The notes below the pieces were generated by a model. It was given only the letters and a program-made list of their open reading frames with translations, made no database searches and was not told where the DNA came from. From NCBI RefSeq assembly GCF_900107605.1, contig NZ_FNQJ01000012.1, forward strand, positions 1-64,000: DNA of 64,000 nucleotides, in the 5' to 3' direction. Of the stretch, positions 33,937-45,200 are shown piece after piece. Both the position numbers and the translations under genes were made by a program. Within the stretch, counting starts at the first letter, position 1. The number at the start of each line of letters is the position of its first letter. Origin of the DNA: Acidovorax soli. GTDB lineage: Bacteria > Pseudomonadota > Gammaproteobacteria > Burkholderiales > Burkholderiaceae_C.

Positions 33937-36558
33937 TCACAGTTTCTGGGCAACCCAATCCTGCACCGAGGCCAGCGCTGCGGGCAACCTGGCCGCATCG
34001 GTGCCACCGGCCATGGCCATGTCGGGCTTGCCACCGCCCTTGCCACCCACCTGCTGGGCGACAAAGTTCACCAGCTCGCCGGCCTTGACCTTGCCCACGC
34101 TGTCGGCCGTCACGCCAGCGGCGATCTGCACCTTGTCGCCATCCACCGCGGCCAGCACGATGGCGGCGGTCTTGAGCTTGTCCTTGAGCTTGTCCATGGT
34201 GTCGCGCAAGGTCTTGGCGTCGGCACCCTGCAGGGCTGCGGCCAGCACCTTGAGGCCCTTGATATCGACAGCCTGCGTCACCAGCTCGTCGCCCTGGCTG
34301 GAAGCGAGCTTGCCCTTCAGTGCCGCCACTTCTTTTTCGAGCGCACGCGCATGGTCGAGCGCCTGGCCGATGCGGCCATTGAGCTCGGCCACGGGCGCCT
34401 TCAAGGTGCTGGCGGCCTGGTTCACCGTGTCTTCCAGGTTCTGCAGGTAAGCCAGCGCATTCGCGCCCGTCACGGCCTCGATGCGGCGCACGCCGGCGGC
34501 CACGCCGCCCTCGCCCACCACCTTGAACAGGCCGATGTCGCCCGTGCGCTGCACATGGGTTCCGCCGCACAGTTCGCGGCTGGTGCCGATGTCGAGCACG
34601 CGCACGGTCTCGCCGTACTTCTCGCCAAACAACATCATGGCGCCGGTCTTCTGGGCCGACTCGATGTCCATCACACGGGCCTGCGTGGGCTGGTTGGCCA
34701 GGATTTCCTCGTTCACGCGGCGCTCGATCTCGCGGATCTCGGCATCGGTCACCGCGGCGTTGTGGGCAAAGTCGAAACGGGTGCGGTCGGCATTGACCAG
34801 GCTGCCCTTTTGCTGCACATGGCTGCCCAGCACTTCACGCAGGGCCTTGTGCATGATGTGCGTGACCGAGTGATTGCGCATGGTGGCCGCGCGCACGGCG
34901 GTATTGACCTGCGCCTGCACCGTGTCGCCCACGTTCAGCGTGCCCTCTTCGAGCGTGCCGTGGTGGCCGAACACGTCGGCCTTGATCTTGAGCGTATCGC
35001 CCACCGCAAAGCGGGCCGAGCCGCTGGTGATGACGCCTTCGTCGCCCACCTGGCCGCCACTTTCGGCGTAGAACGGCGTGGTATCGAGCACCACCACACC
35101 GTTTTGACCGGCCTTCAGGACAGCAGCGCTGGTGCCATCGACGTAGATAGCTATGATTTTTGCAGTCTCTGCCAGATGATCGTAGCCCGTGAACTGGTTG
35201 GCGGCACCCGCGTATTCCAGCGCCTTGTCCATCTTGAACTTGCCAGCGGCACGGGCCTGGGCCTTCTGCTTTTCCATGGCCGTCTTGAAGCCGGTCTCGT
35301 CCACTTCCACATCGCGCTCGCGGCACACGTCGTTGGTCAGGTCGAGCGGGAAACCGTAGGTGTCGTGCAGCTTGAAGGCCACGTCGCCGGGCAGCACCTT
35401 GGCACCGCCGTCCAGCGCTGCATCGAGGATTTCCATGCCATTGGCCAGCGTTTCAAAAAAGCGCTCTTCCTCGGCCTTGAGCACGTCGGTGATGCGCTGC
35501 TCCTGCGCACGCAGCTTAGGGTAGGCATCGCCCATCACGCGCACCAGATCGGCCACCAGCTTGTGGAAGAACGGCGTCTTCTGGCCCAGCTTGTAGCCGT
35601 GGCGGATGGCGCGGCGCACGATGCGGCGCTGCACGTAGCCACGGCCTTCGTTGCTGGGGATCACGCCGTCGCTCACCAGGAAGGCGGTCGCGCGGATGTG
35701 GTCGGCGATCACGCGCAGACTCTTGTTGTTGAGGTCGGTCACGCCGGTTTCGCGCGCCGCGGCCTTGATGAGCGCCTCGAACAAGTCGATCTCGTAGTTG
35801 CTGTGCACGTGCTGCAGGATGGCAGCCAGGCGCTCCAGGCCCATGCCGGTGTCCACGCAGGGGGCGGGCAGCGGCGTGACGGCGCCGGTCTCGTCCATGT
35901 TGAACTGCATGAACACGTTGTTCCAGATCTCGATGAAGCGGTCGCCATCTTCATCGGGACTGCCCGGAGGGCCGCCGGGGATGTGGTCGCCGTGGTCGTA
36001 GAAGATTTCGCTGCACGGGCCGCAGGGGCCGGTGTCGGCCATCATCCAGAAGTTGTCGCTCTTGTAGCGGCCGCCCTTGTTGTCGCCGATGCGGATCACA
36101 CGCTCCGGCGGCAAGCCGATCTCCTTGGTCCAGATGTCATAGGCCTCGTCGTCCTCCTGGTACACCGTGGCCAGCAGGCGGTCGGCGGGCAGCTTGTAGA
36201 CCTCGGTCAGCAGCTCCCAGGCCCACTTGAGCGACTCGCGCTTGAAATAGTCGCCAAACGACCAGTTGCCCAGCATCTCGAAAAACGTGTGGTGGCGCGC
36301 GGTGTAGCCCACGTTTTCCAGGTCGTTGTGCTTGCCGCCCGCACGCAGGCAGGCCTGCACGGACACCGCCCGGTTGTAGGGGCGCTTGTCGGTGCCCAGA
36401 AACACGTCCTTGAACTGCACCATGCCCGAGTTGGTGAACATCAGCGTGGGATCGTTACCAGGCACCAGCGGGCTCGATGCCACGACGGTGTGGCCCTTGG
36501 AGGCAAAAAAGTCCAGAAAGGTCTTGCGGATGTCGGCAACGGTGAAAGTGGGAGTCAT
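33937..36558 (-). CDS. alaS: Alanyl-tRNA synthetase
   Basis: This 873-aa class II synthetase is full length (E. coli 876 aa). It shows the N-terminal catalytic domain ([25 protein letters not shown]), the RNA-recognition domain, the editing domain with the HxxxH pair in [13 protein letters not shown] and the zinc Cys/His in RELCGGTHV, and the C-terminal C-Ala domain. A short AT-rich stretch encoding [10 protein letters not shown] (35146-35165) resembles the dispersed repeat. An upstream PepSY-like gene is on the same strand. Confidence 0.96.
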   Translation of the reverse strand: MTPTFTVADIRKTFLDFFASKGHTVVASSPLVPGNDPTLMFTNSGMVQFKDVFLGTDKRPYNRAVSVQACLRAGGKHNDLENVGYTARHHTFFEMLGNWSFGDYFKRESLKWAWELLTEVYKLPADRLLATVYQEDDEAYDIWTKEIGLPPERVIRIGDNKGGRYKSDNFWMMADTGPCGPCSEIFYDHGDHIPGGPPGSPDEDGDRFIEIWNNVFMQFNMDETGAVTPLPAPCVDTGMGLERLAAILQHVHSNYEIDLFEALIKAAARETGVTDLNNKSLRVIADHIRATAFLVSDGVIPSNEGRGYVQRRIVRRAIRHGYKLGQKTPFFHKLVADLVRVMGDAYPKLRAQEQRITDVLKAEEERFFETLANGMEILDAALDGGAKVLPGDVAFKLHDTYGFPLDLTNDVCRERDVEVDETGFKTAMEKQKAQARAAGKFKMDKALEYAGAANQFTGYDHLAETAKIIAIYVDGTSAAVLKAGQNGVVVLDTTPFYAESGGQVGDEGVITSGSARFAVGDTLKIKADVFGHHGTLEEGTLNVGDTVQAQVNTAVRAATMRNHSVTHIMHKALREVLGSHVQQKGSLVNADRTRFDFAHNAAVTDAEIREIERRVNEEILANQPTQARVMDIESAQKTGAMMLFGEKYGETVRVLDIGTSRELCGGTHVQRTGDIGLFKVVGEGGVAAGVRRIEAVTGANALAYLQNLEDTVNQAASTLKAPVAELNGRIGQALDHARALEKEVAALKGKLASSQGDELVTQAVDIKGLKVLAAALQGADAKTLRDTMDKLKDKLKTAAIVLAAVDGDKVQIAAGVTADSVGKVKAGELVNFVAQQVGGKGGGKPDMAMAGGTDAARLPAALASVQDWVAQKL

Positions 36559-36683
36559 GGGCTTTTTCTTCACGAACAGAGATGCTGCGGCAGGCCTGCC
36601 CGCAGGCGAACAGGGGATTTTAGGGGGTTTCACGCACGCCCATCCCCACCCCTTCTGCCCAGCCCCCACCCTGAAACACGGCG

Positions 36684-36971
36684 TCAACCCTGCCGGGAGG
36701 TCATTTCGAGTTTCACGATGCGGCCGTCCACGGGATGGTGGACGATCTCGACGCGGTTGCCGTCCTTGTCCCAGCCATGCATCTTGTAGCAGTTGGCTTT
36801 GGTGGTGGCGAAACGCTCGATCGAGTAGCCGGCATCCACCAGCTTTTGCAGCATTTGCGCCTGCGTCAGCCGGGTGTCCTTCTGGGTCGCGGTGCACGAT
36901 GGCGAATCGGCAAAGGCGGATGTACCAAGCAGCAGTGCAGCGGCTGCGGCGCAAAGGGTACGAGTCTTCAT
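36684..36971 (-). CDS. Secreted PepSY-like small protein
   Basis: This 95-aa protein has a signal peptide ([21 protein letters not shown]) and a mature part of about 73 residues with a PepSY-like pattern ([50 protein letters not shown]). PepSY-type domains inhibit peptidases or sense the envelope. One Cys pair (SCTATQ, NCYKM) could form a disulfide. The gene is about 125 bp upstream of alaS and convergent with nothing. Confidence 0.65.
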   Translation of the reverse strand: MKTRTLCAAAAALLLGTSAFADSPSCTATQKDTRLTQAQMLQKLVDAGYSIERFATTKANCYKMHGWDKDGNRVEIVHHPVDGRIVKLEMTSRQG

Positions 36972-37123
36972 GATGATCTCCTGTTGGCATGCCGGATTGG
37001 CATGGAGGCCATTGTGAAAACGCCCCCTGAAGATCGCCTGAACACACCGCGCCCTGACCCTGCGCTGCGCCCGCTTTTGCCGGGTGCTACGCTCTGTCCT
37101 TTACCCACCCACACGAGACAGCC

Positions 37124-38614
37124 ATGGACACCAAAGCCTCTCCCCTCGCCCAGCTCAACGACCCCAGCCTGCTCAAAACCGACGCGCTCATCAACGGCCA
37201 GTGGGTGGCGGGCGCCAGCCGCTTTGCCGTGCACGACCCGGCCACGGGCCTCCAGCTTGCCGACGTGGCCAACCTCGGCCCGCAGGATGCCGAAGCGGCC
37301 ATTGCCGCCGCCAACGCCGCCTGGCCTGCCTGGCGTGCCAAGACGGCCAAGGAGCGCAGCATCATCCTGCGCAAGTGGTACGACCTGCTCATGGCCCACC
37401 AGGATGACCTGGGCCGCATCATGACCGCCGAGCAGGGCAAGCCGTTCCCCGAAGCCAAGGGCGAAGTGGCCTATGGCGCCAGCTTTGTGGAGTGGTTTGC
37501 CGAAGAGGCCAAGCGCGTCAACGGCGAGACCCTGCCCCAGTTCGACAACAACCGGCGCCTCTTGGTCCTGAAGCAGCCCATCGGCGTGTGCGCCGCCATC
37601 ACGCCCTGGAACTTCCCCCTGGCCATGATCACGCGCAAGGTGGCCCCGGCCCTGGCCGCGGGCTGCCCGGTGGTCATCAAGCCGGCAGAGCTGACGCCGC
37701 TCACGGCCCTGGCCGCCGCCGAGCTGGCGGTGCGCGCAGGCATTCCGGCGGGCGTGCTCAACATCCTCTCGGCCGATGCCGCCAACTCGATTGCCATCGG
37801 CAAGGTGCTGTGCGCCAGCGACGTGGTGCGCCACATCAGCTTCACCGGCAGCACCGAGGTGGGCCGCATCCTGATGGCGCAGTCGGCCCCCACGGTCAAG
37901 AAGATGAGCCTGGAGCTGGGCGGCAACGCGCCCTTCATCGTGTTTGACGATGCCGATATCGACAGCGCCGTCGAAGGGGCGTTTGCCAGCAAATACCGCA
38001 ACGCGGGCCAGACCTGCGTGTGCTCCAACCGCTTCTATGTGCAGGAAGGCGTGTACGACGCCTTCGTGGCCAAGTTCGCTGCCAGGGTGAAGACGGCCAA
38101 GGTGGGCAACGGCTTCGAGGATGGCGTGAACCAGGGCCCGCTGATCGAGGAAGCAGCCCTCGTGAAGGTACAGCGCCATGTGGACGACGCCATTGCCAAG
38201 GGTGGCCAGGTGGTCGCCGGGGGCCAGCGCCTGAAAAACCTGGGAAGTGGCCAGTTCTTCGAGCCCACGGTGGTGTCCAATGCCTCGGCCGACATGCTGT
38301 GCGCACGCGAGGAAACCTTCGGCCCCTTCGCCCCGGTGTTCAAGTTCAAGACCGAGCAGGAAGCCATAGCCGCGGCCAACGCCACCGAGTTTGGGCTGGC
38401 CAGCTATTTTTACAGCCGCGACGTGGGCCGCATCTTCCGCGTGAGCGAGGCGCTCGAATACGGCATGGTCGGCATCAACGTGGGCATCCTGGCCACCGAG
38501 CATGTACCGTTTGGCGGCGTCAAGCAGTCCGGCCTGGGCCGCGAGGGATCGCACCATGGCATGGATGACTATGTGGAGATCAAGTACCTGTGCATGGGCG
38601 ATATCCAGAAATAG
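37124..38614 (+). CDS. gabD: NAD(P)-dependent succinate-semialdehyde dehydrogenase
   Basis: This 496-aa aldehyde dehydrogenase closely follows GabD. It shows SFVEWFAEEAKRVNGE, the NAD-binding FTGSTEVGRILM, the general base Glu in LELGGNAPFIVFDD, the catalytic Cys (about residue 298) in NAGQTCVCSNRF and EETFGPFAPVFKF. It oxidises succinate semialdehyde to succinate in GABA breakdown. It is monocistronic; gabT is not in the window. Related aldehydes cannot be excluded. Confidence 0.9.
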   Translation: MDTKASPLAQLNDPSLLKTDALINGQWVAGASRFAVHDPATGLQLADVANLGPQDAEAAIAAANAAWPAWRAKTAKERSIILRKWYDLLMAHQDDLGRIMTAEQGKPFPEAKGEVAYGASFVEWFAEEAKRVNGETLPQFDNNRRLLVLKQPIGVCAAITPWNFPLAMITRKVAPALAAGCPVVIKPAELTPLTALAAAELAVRAGIPAGVLNILSADAANSIAIGKVLCASDVVRHISFTGSTEVGRILMAQSAPTVKKMSLELGGNAPFIVFDDADIDSAVEGAFASKYRNAGQTCVCSNRFYVQEGVYDAFVAKFAARVKTAKVGNGFEDGVNQGPLIEEAALVKVQRHVDDAIAKGGQVVAGGQRLKNLGSGQFFEPTVVSNASADMLCAREETFGPFAPVFKFKTEQEAIAAANATEFGLASYFYSRDVGRIFRVSEALEYGMVGINVGILATEHVPFGGVKQSGLGREGSHHGMDDYVEIKYLCMGDIQK

Positions 38615-38633
38615 GCGAATTGCCTGGATAGCT

Positions 38634-38690
38634 CTGTTTTTTTATAGCTTGCAGCGCTTATTGCGTAAGCGCTGCATGCCAAAAATTTCC
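38634..38690. repeat. Intergenic copy of the AGCGCTTAT palindromic repeat
   Basis: TTTTATAGCTTGCAGCGCTT is followed by ATTGCGTAAGCGCTGCATGCC. The palindrome GCAGCGCTTA-ttgcg-TAAGCGCTGC is perfect over 10 bp. It lies just downstream of gabD and before the terminator. Confidence 0.75.
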
Positions 38691-38733
38691 AAAACCGGCA
38701 GCTTCCCCTGGGCCAGGGATCTGCCGGTTTCCT
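38690..38733 (+). terminator. Rho-independent terminator after gabD
   Basis: AAACCGGCAG (38692-38701) pairs perfectly with CTGCCGGTTT (38721-38730), with a 19-nt loop holding the small inner hairpin CCCTGggcCAGGG. A U-rich end follows. It separates gabD from the tRNA gene. Confidence 0.7.
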
Positions 38734-38776
38734 CATCCCGGCGGCCGCGCAAGAAAATCAGCCCCGGGGAGCTGCC

Positions 38777-38782
38777 TATAAT
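38777..38782 (+). promoter_or_regulatory. -10 element of the tRNA-Gly promoter
   Basis: TATAAT lies 11 bp upstream of the tRNA start, a perfect -10 consensus. A good -35 box at 17-bp spacing was not seen. Confidence 0.5.
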
Positions 38783-38792
38783 TCGCTGCTTC

Positions 38793-38866
38793 GCGGGTGT
38801 AGTTCAATGGTAGAACGGCAGCTTCCCAAGCTTCATACGAGGGTTCGATTCCCTTCACCCGCTCCA
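38793..38866 (+). tRNA. glyU: tRNA-Gly (anticodon CCC)
   Basis: This 74-nt tRNA folds to a cloverleaf: acceptor GCGGGTG/CACCCGC, D arm GTTC...GAAC, anticodon loop TTCCCAA giving CCC, T arm with TTCGATT, and an encoded CCA end. It closely matches E. coli glyU. The anticodon stem has one C28-U42 mismatch. No integrase gene is adjacent. Confidence 0.92.
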
Positions 38867-38974
38867 GTTTTCATGGCTTCCAGCACTCTCCCGGCAAGGG
38901 CTGCCAGCACATTTCGCTGAAAACTGCCCCCCTTCTCGTTTCCCGCAATTTCCCGCCGATGAGGCCGCTGTCGC

Positions 38975-39889
38975 TCAAGCCACGGGCAGCACCAGGCGCT
39001 GCTGGCTTTCGAACGCCCGCGGTTCTCCGGTGAGCGGATCGACAAACTCCAGCGAGCGCGCCAACAGCTGCAGCGGGCGCGAGTAGTCACCCTCGGGCGG
39101 ATCGTTGACGACCGGGTAGAACGGGTCGTTGCGCAGCGGCAGGCCCAGGGCGGCCATGTGCACGCGCAGCTGATGGCGCTTGCCCGTGATGGGCGACAGG
39201 CGGTAGCGCGCCCAGCTACCCGCCACCTCCAGCAGCTGCATGTGGGTGTGGCTGTTGGGCTCGCCGGGCGCTTCCTGCATGCGAAAGAACTGAGGGCTTT
39301 CCTCCAGCCGGCTGGCGTGCTCGCGCGGGAAGACCAGGTCCGCCCGCCAGGGGGCAATCGCGTCGTAGTGCTTGGTGATCTGGCGGTCGCGAAACAGCGC
39401 CTGGTAGGCGCCGCGTGTGCGCTGCTGCACCGAGAGCAGCACCAGCCCGGCGGTGTCGCGGTCGATGCGGTGCAGCGGTGACAGCTGTGGCAGCCCGAGC
39501 TGGCGCTTGAGCCGCACCAGCAGCGTGGCGTGCAGATAGCGGCCCGAGGGCGTCACGGGCATGAAGTGCGGCTTGTCGGCCACCACCAGGTGCTCGTCCT
39601 GGTACAGCACCGTCTCGCTGAACGGCAGCACCGGCTCCGCGGGCAGGCTGCGGTAGTAATACAGGCGCAGGCCGCCTTCGAATGGCCGTTCTGGCGCCAC
39701 CGCCTGCCCGCGCTCATCCACCACCTCGCCCGCCAGCATGCGCTGGCACCACGCATCGCGCGCCACCACCGGCAAGCGCTGGGCCAAAAAATCCAGCATG
39801 CTGCCCTGACCGCGCGAGGGCAGCACCACGCAACTGGGACTCACGCCGTCGCGCACGGGCAGTACATGGGGGTGGTGGGGGTTGTGCAT
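38975..39889 (-). CDS. RluA-family pseudouridine synthase
   Basis: This 304-aa protein has the RluA/TruC catalytic motif LHRIDRDTAGLVLLS with the essential Asp, the KPHFMPVTPSG active-site segment and the RLSPITGKRHQLRVHMAALGLP signature. The substrate (rRNA or tRNA site) is not defined by sequence; the layout is closest to YqcB/TruC-like or RluA-like enzymes. It is transcribed convergently with the tRNA gene and divergently from the AsmA gene. Confidence 0.85.
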   Translation of the reverse strand: MHNPHHPHVLPVRDGVSPSCVVLPSRGQGSMLDFLAQRLPVVARDAWCQRMLAGEVVDERGQAVAPERPFEGGLRLYYYRSLPAEPVLPFSETVLYQDEHLVVADKPHFMPVTPSGRYLHATLLVRLKRQLGLPQLSPLHRIDRDTAGLVLLSVQQRTRGAYQALFRDRQITKHYDAIAPWRADLVFPREHASRLEESPQFFRMQEAPGEPNSHTHMQLLEVAGSWARYRLSPITGKRHQLRVHMAALGLPLRNDPFYPVVNDPPEGDYSRPLQLLARSLEFVDPLTGEPRAFESQQRLVLPVA

Positions 39890-39991
39890 GGCGTGCGGAT
39901 TTTAGGAGGCTGTAGGACAACTGCGCCAATGGGCCCTTTGGCGCGCAAGATCGGCCAAAAACCGCGCGCTGCGGGCTAGCATGACGATTCC

Positions 39992-42136
39992 ATGACAGAA
40001 CTCCCGACGGATTCCCGCACCGCACAGTCCTTGTCAGCGCCCCCGCCACCGCATCGGCGCAGGCTGCGCACGGCAGTGGGCATGGCCGGTGCGTTGGTGG
40101 GCTTGCTGCTGATCGGCGCCATCGTGCTCGGCCAGTTGAACTGGAACCATGCCAAACCCTGGCTCAACCAGACGATCAGCGACGCCACGGGCCGGCACTT
40201 TGCCGTGGAAGGCGATCTCACCGCCTCCTGGCAATGGCCGCAGCCACTCGATACGGGCTGGCGCCGCTGGGTGCCAGGCATCACGCTGCAAGGCACGCAG
40301 CTGGTCATGCAAGACCCGCCCGGTTTTGCCCGCCCCGGCAAGGCCGCCGCCCCCCGGCCGATGGCCAGCGCCGAGATGGCACGGGCATCGCTGCGCCTTT
40401 GGCCCCTGCTGGCGCGCGAAGTGGCCATCGACACCCTTGAACTCACCGGGCCCGACATCGCCCTGGCCCGCCTCGGCGATGGCCGCAACAACTGGACCCT
40501 GGAGCGCCAGCGCGCACCCGACGACCTCACGCCGCGCTGGACGGTCCACATCGATCAGCTGGTGGTGCGCCAGGGGCAGCTGGCCTACACGGATGCCGGC
40601 AGGGGCCTGGACCTGCAAGCGCACATCGACACCATCGACGAAGCCGCACCGCCCCCCGAGGCCGGCGGCCCGGCAATGCCCGCCTCGGCCACCGCCCGCG
40701 CAGCCACCGCCCCGATCTACGGCGTGCGCTTTGACCTGAAAGGCACCCTGGGCAAGGCCCGCATCGCGGGCCAGGGCAAGGCAGGCCCCGTGCTCACGCT
40801 GCGCGACAAGGAGGTGAACTACCCGCTGCAATTCACCGCCAGGGCAGGCAGCGTGGAGACCGCCGTGCAAGGCATTCTGGCCAACCCCGGTGCGCTGTCG
40901 GGCATGGATCTGCAGGTGATGCTCAAGGGCGCCAGCATGGCCGACCTGTATGCGCTGACCGGCCTGGTGCTGCCGAACACGCCCGCATTTCAGACCCGGG
41001 GCCGGCTGCAGGGCAGCCTGCAACCAGGCCAGGCGGTATGGGACTACCGCGACTTCACCGGCACCTTGGGCCAGAGCGATCTGCATGGCAACCTGCGCTT
41101 TGTCTCGGGTACCCCGCGCGGCAAGCTGTCGGGCAGCGTCACCTCCCGGCAATTGCGCCTGGCGGATCTGGGACCGGTGCTCGGCACAGCCGCCACGCCT
41201 TCTTCCAAGGCGGGCCGCAGCGGCAAGGTGCTGCCCGATGCCGCGTTTGCCACCGACCGCTGGAGCGCCATGGACTTGGACCTGAAATTCTCGGGCCAGC
41301 GCGTGATCCGGCCTGACAGCCTGCCGCTCGAAGACCTCAGCGTGCATGCCCTGCTCAGCGATGCGGTGCTGCGCCTGGATCCCCTGCGTTTCGGCGTGGC
41401 CAGGGGCCAGATCAAATCCAGGGTGGTACTGGACAGCCGCAGCAAACCGCTGACCGCGCGCATGGACACGCGGGTGCAGAACCTGCGGCTGGCCGCGCTC
41501 TTTCCCGAGGTCGAGCTCACCAGAAAAAGCCTGGGCCAGCTCGATGGCGCCCTGGCGCTCAACGGTCAGGGCAACTCGGTGGCGCAATGGCTGGGCACCA
41601 GCAGCGGCGAGGCGCGCCTGTATGTGCGCGACGGCACCCTGAGCCGCGAACTGCTGAACCGCGCAGCGCTCAACGTGGGCAGCATTGTGGTGGGCAAACT
41701 GTTTGGCCAAGACAAGGAGGTGCAGCTGCGCTGCGCCGTGGCCGACCTGGCCGTGCGCGAAGGCGTGGCCACCGTGCGCACCGGCAAGCTCAGCACCAGC
41801 GAGGCCATCGTGGACGCCAGCGGCACCATCAACATGGCGCAGGAGCGCCTGAACCTGCACATCCAGCCCGAATCGCTGCAGTGGAAGTTCTTCTCGCTGC
41901 GCACCCCGCTCTATGTGCGCGGCAGCTTTGCCCAACCCGACGTGGGCGTGCAACCCGGCCCCCTGCTGCTGCGCGCAGGCGCCGCGCTTGCCGCCGTGGT
42001 GGCGGCCCCTGCGGCCCTGGCGCTGCTGCCCGTGACCGTGCCGGGCGCCGACGACGATGCGCAGTGCACGCCTTTGCTGGCGCAGGCCAGGCAGCCGGTG
42101 AAGGCGGGCCGGGCGGGCAGGCCGGCGGCGCGCTGA
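39992..42136 (+). CDS. AsmA-family protein
   Basis: This 714-aa protein is anchored by an N-terminal helix (AVGMAGALVGLLLIGAIVLG, about residues 29-48). The remainder is periplasmic, with the AsmA N-terminal domain pattern (WLNQTISDATGRHFAVEGDL) and the AsmA_2 C-terminal region (about residues 480-660; SGEARLYVRDGTLSRELLN). AsmA proteins affect outer-membrane assembly and phospholipid transport. Length and layout are typical of bacterial AsmA homologues. Confidence 0.87.
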   Translation: MTELPTDSRTAQSLSAPPPPHRRRLRTAVGMAGALVGLLLIGAIVLGQLNWNHAKPWLNQTISDATGRHFAVEGDLTASWQWPQPLDTGWRRWVPGITLQGTQLVMQDPPGFARPGKAAAPRPMASAEMARASLRLWPLLAREVAIDTLELTGPDIALARLGDGRNNWTLERQRAPDDLTPRWTVHIDQLVVRQGQLAYTDAGRGLDLQAHIDTIDEAAPPPEAGGPAMPASATARAATAPIYGVRFDLKGTLGKARIAGQGKAGPVLTLRDKEVNYPLQFTARAGSVETAVQGILANPGALSGMDLQVMLKGASMADLYALTGLVLPNTPAFQTRGRLQGSLQPGQAVWDYRDFTGTLGQSDLHGNLRFVSGTPRGKLSGSVTSRQLRLADLGPVLGTAATPSSKAGRSGKVLPDAAFATDRWSAMDLDLKFSGQRVIRPDSLPLEDLSVHALLSDAVLRLDPLRFGVARGQIKSRVVLDSRSKPLTARMDTRVQNLRLAALFPEVELTRKSLGQLDGALALNGQGNSVAQWLGTSSGEARLYVRDGTLSRELLNRAALNVGSIVVGKLFGQDKEVQLRCAVADLAVREGVATVRTGKLSTSEAIVDASGTINMAQERLNLHIQPESLQWKFFSLRTPLYVRGSFAQPDVGVQPGPLLLRAGAALAAVVAAPAALALLPVTVPGADDDAQCTPLLAQARQPVKAGRAGRPAAR

Positions 42137-42282
42137 AAAGTGGCTGCGCTGCGGTGGTGCGGCAGTATTTGTGCGATCCGATCCCTCTTGTTTGGATCGT
42201 TCGAAGCGTTTTCTGCGGGAGCGCTCCATACCATTTCAACGCCATTTCCGTAAACGGAACGGCGCACCGCCGGTGGTCGGGT

Positions 42283-45200
42283 TCAATGGAAATCCCGGCT
42301 GCCCTGCAGCGCCTGCGCCATGCGGCCCAGCAGCGGTGTGAGGTCTTTGCAGCGCTGGGCCACCAAGTGGCGCACCACGGCCTGGCCGCCGGGGCCATGG
42401 GCGCTGCATTGCCACAGGCCCTCCACCGCCAGCAGTTGCGAGCCGAGCAGCGCCTGGCGCCAGGTCTCGACCAGCGCGGGCCAGACGATCACGTTGACCG
42501 GGCCGGTCTCGTCCTCCAGCGTGACAAACATCGTGCCCTTGGCCGTGCCGGGGCGCTGGCGCACGGTGACGATGCCACAGGCGCGCACCTTGCGACCGTG
42601 GGGGACGCTGTGCAATTGCAGAGCGGTCTGCAAACGCCAGCGCGCCAGGCGCGGACGCAGCAGGGCCAGCGGGTGGCGGCGCAGCGTGAGACCGGTGGCG
42701 GCGTAGTCGAACACAATTTCTTCGCCCTCGGGCGCGGCGGGCAGGGCCAGCGGCGCTTCGTGCACCGGTACCTCGCGCCACAGGGCGGGGGCGGTGTGCT
42801 GCGCGGCCGCCTCCCACATCTGCTGGCGCCGGTGGCCCGACAGGCTGGCCAGCGCATCGGCGGCGGCCAGGGCCTGCAGGTCTTGTGTACCCAGCTGGGC
42901 GCGCAGGGCCAGGTCTTCTGTGCTGGTGAACGGCGCAGCGGCACGGGCCTGCACCAGGCGCTGCGTGGCGCTGGCCTGCAGGCCGCCGACCAGGCGCAGG
43001 CCCAGGCGCACGGCCGGTTGCGGCAGCGGCGGCGTGGGCAGCCCCCTGGCGGGCCGCAGGCGTTCGGCCGGGCCTTCGAGCGTGCAATCGCTGTCGCTGC
43101 AGGTCACGTCGATGGGCAGCACGCGCACGCCGTGGCGGCGCGCGTCCTGCACCAGTTGCGAAGCGGTGTAAAAGCCCATGGGCAGCGCGTTGAGCAGCGC
43201 CGCCAGAAAACACGCGGGCTCGTGGCACTTGAGCCAGCTGCTGGCATAGGCCAGCAGGGCAAAGCTGTGGGCATGGCTTTCGGGAAAGCCGTATTCGCCA
43301 AAACCGAGCATCTGCTGGAAGATGGCTTGCGCAAACGCGGGGCGGTAGCCCTTGGCCAGCATGCCTTTCACCAGGGGTTCCTCGAACCGGTGCACGCCGC
43401 CCTTGCGCGTCCAGGCCGCCATGGAGCGGCGCAGGTCATCGGCCATGCCCGGCGTGAAGTCCGCCGCAATCATGGCGATCTGCATCACCTGCTCCTGGAA
43501 GATCGGCACGCCCAGCGTGCGCGCCAGGGCGGCTTCGAGCTCGGGCTTTTCGAGCTGCAGCGCCTCACCCCTGCGCCGGCGCTCACGCGCCTGCAGGTAG
43601 GGGTGCACCATGCCGCCCTGAATGGGCCCGGGCCGCACGATGGCCACTTCGACCACCAGGTCGTAGAACACGCGCGGCTGCAGGCGCGGCAGCATGCTCA
43701 TCTGCGCGCGGCTCTCGATCTGGAACACGCCAACGGTGTCGGCGGCGCAAATCATGTCGTAGGTGGCGGCATCCTCGCGCGGGATGTCGGCCAGGCCCCA
43801 GCGTTCGCCGCGCAGCGCAGCACGCAGATCCAGGCAGCGGCGCAACGCGCTGAGCATGCCCAGCGCCAGCACATCGACCTTGAGCAGGCCCATGGCATCG
43901 AGGTCGTCCTTGTCCCACTGGATGACGCTGCGCCCTTCCATGCTGGCGGGCTCCACGGGCACCAGCCGCGTGAGCTTGCCCTGGGTGAGCACAAAGCCGC
44001 CCACATGCTGGCCCAGGTGGCGCGGAAAGCCCTTGAGCTGCGCGGCCAGCTCCAGCCACAGCGCGGCCTGGTGCGCCGACAGCGGCACGCCCCGGTCGCC
44101 AGCCAGCTGCTGCAGGCGGTCGGCGGCCATGTCTTCGTCAAACCAGTGGTGGTCTTTGGCAAAGGCATCGACCAGCACCGGTGCCACGCCCAGCGCCTTG
44201 CCCACGTCGCGCAGGGCGCTGCGCGTGCGGTAGCTGGTGACCACGGCGGTGATGGCGGCGCGCTCGCGGCCGTATTTGGCGTAGATGTACTGGATGACCT
44301 CTTCGCGCCGGTCGTGCTCGAAGTCCACATCGATGTCCGGCGGCTCGCTGCGCTCCTTGCTGATGAAGCGCTCGAACAGCAGGTGCGAATCCTCGGGGTT
44401 GACCGCCGTGATGCCCAGCACATAGCAGACCACCGAGTTGGCGGCCGAGCCCCGCCCCTGGCACAGGATGCCCCGGCTGCGCGCAAAGCGCACGATGTCG
44501 TGCACGGTCAGGAAGTACATCTCGTACTGGCAGTGCGCAATCAGCGCAAGCTCCTTGTCGATCTGCGCGGCAATCCAGTCGGGCACCCCCTGGGGATAGC
44601 GGCCTTGGGCCCCCTCTTGTGCCAGCCACGCCAATGCCTGGGCAGGCGTCATGCCGGCGGGCACGGTCTCTTGCGGGTAACGGTATTTGATTTCATCCAG
44701 GCTGAAGCTGCAGCGCGCGGCCACCGTGAGCGTGGCGGCCAGCAGTTCGGGCGGGTAGATGCCGGCCAGGCGCACGCGCTGGCGCAAATGGCGTTCGGCA
44801 TTGGGCTGCAGCGCAAAGCCGCATTCGGCCACGCTGCAGCCCCGCCGCACGGCGGTGATCACGTCCTGCAACGGCTTGCGCGAACGGGCATGCATGTGCA
44901 CATCGCCCGCTGCCACCAGCGGCAGGCCCAGCGCCGCGCCCGCGCGCTGCAGCGTGGCCAGCCACAGGCTGTCGTCGGGGGCCAGGTGCAGCTCTGCCGC
45001 CAGCCAGAGGTGGGCATCGAAATTTGAACAAAATTGACCTATAGCGCTTGATATGCAAGCGCTGAAAGCTACAAAATCAGAAGCATCAAAGCACTCGCGG
45101 CGGGGGACGAGCAGCAGCTCGCAGCCCTCCAGGAGGTTGAACGGGCTGCCCGGGCCGACCTGGTATTGCCCCTTGGGCACCGCCGCCCGCGCTGCGGTGA

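Noticed and set aside
34351-36789. 812-aa plus-strand open frame opposite alaS
   Set aside because: It lies entirely against alaS, is His/Gly/Val-rich and shows no family motif.
38793-38866. tRNA-Gly as an integration site of a genomic island
   Set aside because: No integrase gene, direct repeat of the tRNA end or composition shift is seen on either side.
41587-45027. 1146-aa plus-strand open frame opposite dnaE2
   Set aside because: Despite its length it mirrors dnaE2 codons and lacks any recognisable domain.
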